Shown piece after piece: positions 63,292 to 64,000 of a stretch of DNA of 64,000 nucleotides. Under the pieces are notes generated by a model, which worked only from the letters and a program-made list of their open reading frames with translations, searched no databases and was not told the DNA's origin. Every line of letters begins with the position of its first letter. Position 1 is the first letter of the stretch. Origin of the DNA: Euryarchaeota archaeon UBA58 (GTDB lineage Archaea; Thermoplasmatota; Poseidoniia; Poseidoniales; Thalassarchaeaceae); NCBI GenBank assembly GCA_002498525.1, contig DAHR01000008.1, positions 1 to 64,000 of the forward strand. Direction: 5' to 3'. Made by a program: the position numbers and the translations under genes.

Positions 63292-64000
63292 TCAGGATTG
63301 TAGGGCTGCGAGGTGGGATTCGTTGAGCCTCTCCCACTCGAAAGCACCGTTTTCCAGAGGTGGGCGGCCGAAGTTGCCGCCCGCGGCAGTCGCCGAATAG
63401 AACGGGCGGCGTAGACGTAATTGGCGGGTGATGACCGCTGGTCTGAAGTCGAAGACCTCGGCCACCTTACGAGTCAGGTCCGAGTCCGTCATCACCCCGG
63501 TTCCGAAGGTCTCGACGCGCAGGCTGACAGGTTCAGCCACGCCGATGACGTAGGCGACTTGGATCTCGCAGCGGCGCGCAAGCCCCGCTGCAACCACATG
63601 CTTGGCAGCCCAGCGTGAATAGTAAGACGCGGAGCGGTCGACCTTGGTCGGGTCCTTGCCGCTGAAGGCTCCGCCACCGTGACGAGCCATGCCGCCATAG
63701 GTGTCGACGACAATCTTGCGGCCTGTGATTCCAGCATCTGCGTACGGCCCACCTGGGTCAGCGAAGCGACCCGTTCCATTGACTACCAATCTGTAACCAT
63801 TCTTCAGCCAGTTCGAAGGAATTGCATGTTCGACGACTTCGCTCTTGATAATCCCCTGAATGTAGTCCTGCTCGGCATCTTCGTCGCCGCCGAATCGATC
63901 CTTCAGCGCATCGTCATGTTGAATCGCCACAACGACAGTGTGAACGTGGCTGGGCTCACCTGCATCGTCGTATTCGACCGTCACCTGACTCTTGCCATCC
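63292..64000 (-). CDS. metK: S-adenosylmethionine synthetase, bacterial type (5' end beyond window)
   Basis: The frame is open to the right-hand window edge; 235 C-terminal residues are visible. It makes SAM from methionine and ATP. Recognisable MetK blocks are [52 protein letters not shown] with [20 protein letters not shown], and a C-terminal [11 protein letters not shown]. These belong to the bacterial/eukaryotic MAT family, not the usual archaeal form. It lies 37 nt upstream of the ABC-F gene on the same strand. Confidence 0.95.
   Translation of the reverse strand, partial: DGKSQVTVEYDDAGEPSHVHTVVVAIQHDDALKDRFGGDEDAEQDYIQGIIKSEVVEHAIPSNWLKNGYRLVVNGTGRFADPGGPYADAGITGRKIVVDTYGGMARHGGGAFSGKDPTKVDRSASYYSRWAAKHVVAAGLARRCEIQVAYVIGVAEPVSLRVETFGTGVMTDSDLTRKVAEVFDFRPAVITRQLRLRRPFYSATAAGGNFGRPPLENGAFEWERLNESHLAALQS

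Overview
The window is chromosomal DNA from an uncultivated euryarchaeon. It best fits the marine Poseidoniia (Marine Group II/III, Thermoplasmatota). The evidence is an archaeal alpha-type operon (rps13-rps4-rps11-rpo3), the PolD large subunit, the archaeal primase large subunit, an Nre repair protein with a C-terminal PIP box, pantoate kinase, an MptE-like pterin kinase and a bacterioopsin-activator-type HTH regulator. These sit beside bacterial-looking genes (LeuRS, MetK, homodimeric PDH E1, ATP-dependent PEPCK, BolA/monothiol glutaredoxin) and very large secreted proteins with Asp-rich calcium-binding repeats. That mixture is typical of surface-ocean heterotrophic archaea. The assignment is inferred from gene content; there is no rRNA gene in the window. 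Genes are densely packed on both strands. Initiation signals are GGTGA-type Shine-Dalgarno sites, plus at least one clear leaderless promoter.

Layout. 1-8.7 kb: partial glutathione-transferase-like gene, PEPCK, a giant polytopic membrane protein, a membrane-anchored FKBP-like protein and a THUMP-like methyltransferase. 8.8-12.4 kb: ribosomal protein/RNA polymerase operon ending in pantoate kinase. 12.4-21.8 kb: TPD-motif nuclease (CDIN1 family), DCC thiol protein, LeuRS, metallo-beta-lactamase hydrolase, LETM1-like protein, PDH E1 and a GNAT. 21.8-31.4 kb: zinc-ribbon/SAP protein, UPF1-like helicase, RDD protein, Sua5, Map, a membrane protein, EamA exporter, Grx-BolA pair, Rpe and thioredoxin. 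31.6-41.3 kb: winged-helix STAND ATPase, secreted S15 peptidase lipoprotein, alpha/beta hydrolase, Asp-box (sialidase-like) protein, ferritin-like/VIT membrane protein, M32 carboxypeptidase and a beta-propeller protein. 41.3-42.1 kb: the only long gene-free stretch, which looks like a large structured non-coding RNA. 42.1-56.4 kb: fumarase with an N-terminal ribbon-helix-helix extension, cyclophilin, zinc-finger membrane protein, CsaA, PyrE, PolD large subunit, MptE, PriL, DUF373 protein, zinc-ribbon protein, Nre and HTH regulator. 56.5-64 kb: a 1,600-residue secreted vWA/thrombospondin-type-3 protein, an ABC-F ATPase and partial MetK.

The strongest candidate for something undescribed is the approximately 660-nt element at about 41371-42034. 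It has an archaeal promoter, no credible protein, at least four UUCG-capped and two GNRA-capped hairpins, recurring purine-rich GAACCGGA modules and a plausible long-range closing helix. Other points of interest are a family of CTCTGTG-type inverted repeats found in three gene-end spacers and once inside a coding sequence, the RHH-fumarase fusion backed by a well-placed TATA box, an inserted zinc ribbon in RNA polymerase subunit Rpo3, and the CDIN1-like nuclease.

Functionally the region mixes housekeeping information processing (translation, transcription, PolD replication and repair) with central carbon metabolism (PEPCK, PDH, fumarase, Rpe), redox/Fe-S handling (Trx, Grx, BolA, DCC) and secreted peptidases and surface proteins. 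This fits an aerobic marine archaeon degrading protein and polysaccharide. All coordinates and folds come from reading the sequence; no database or folding program was run.
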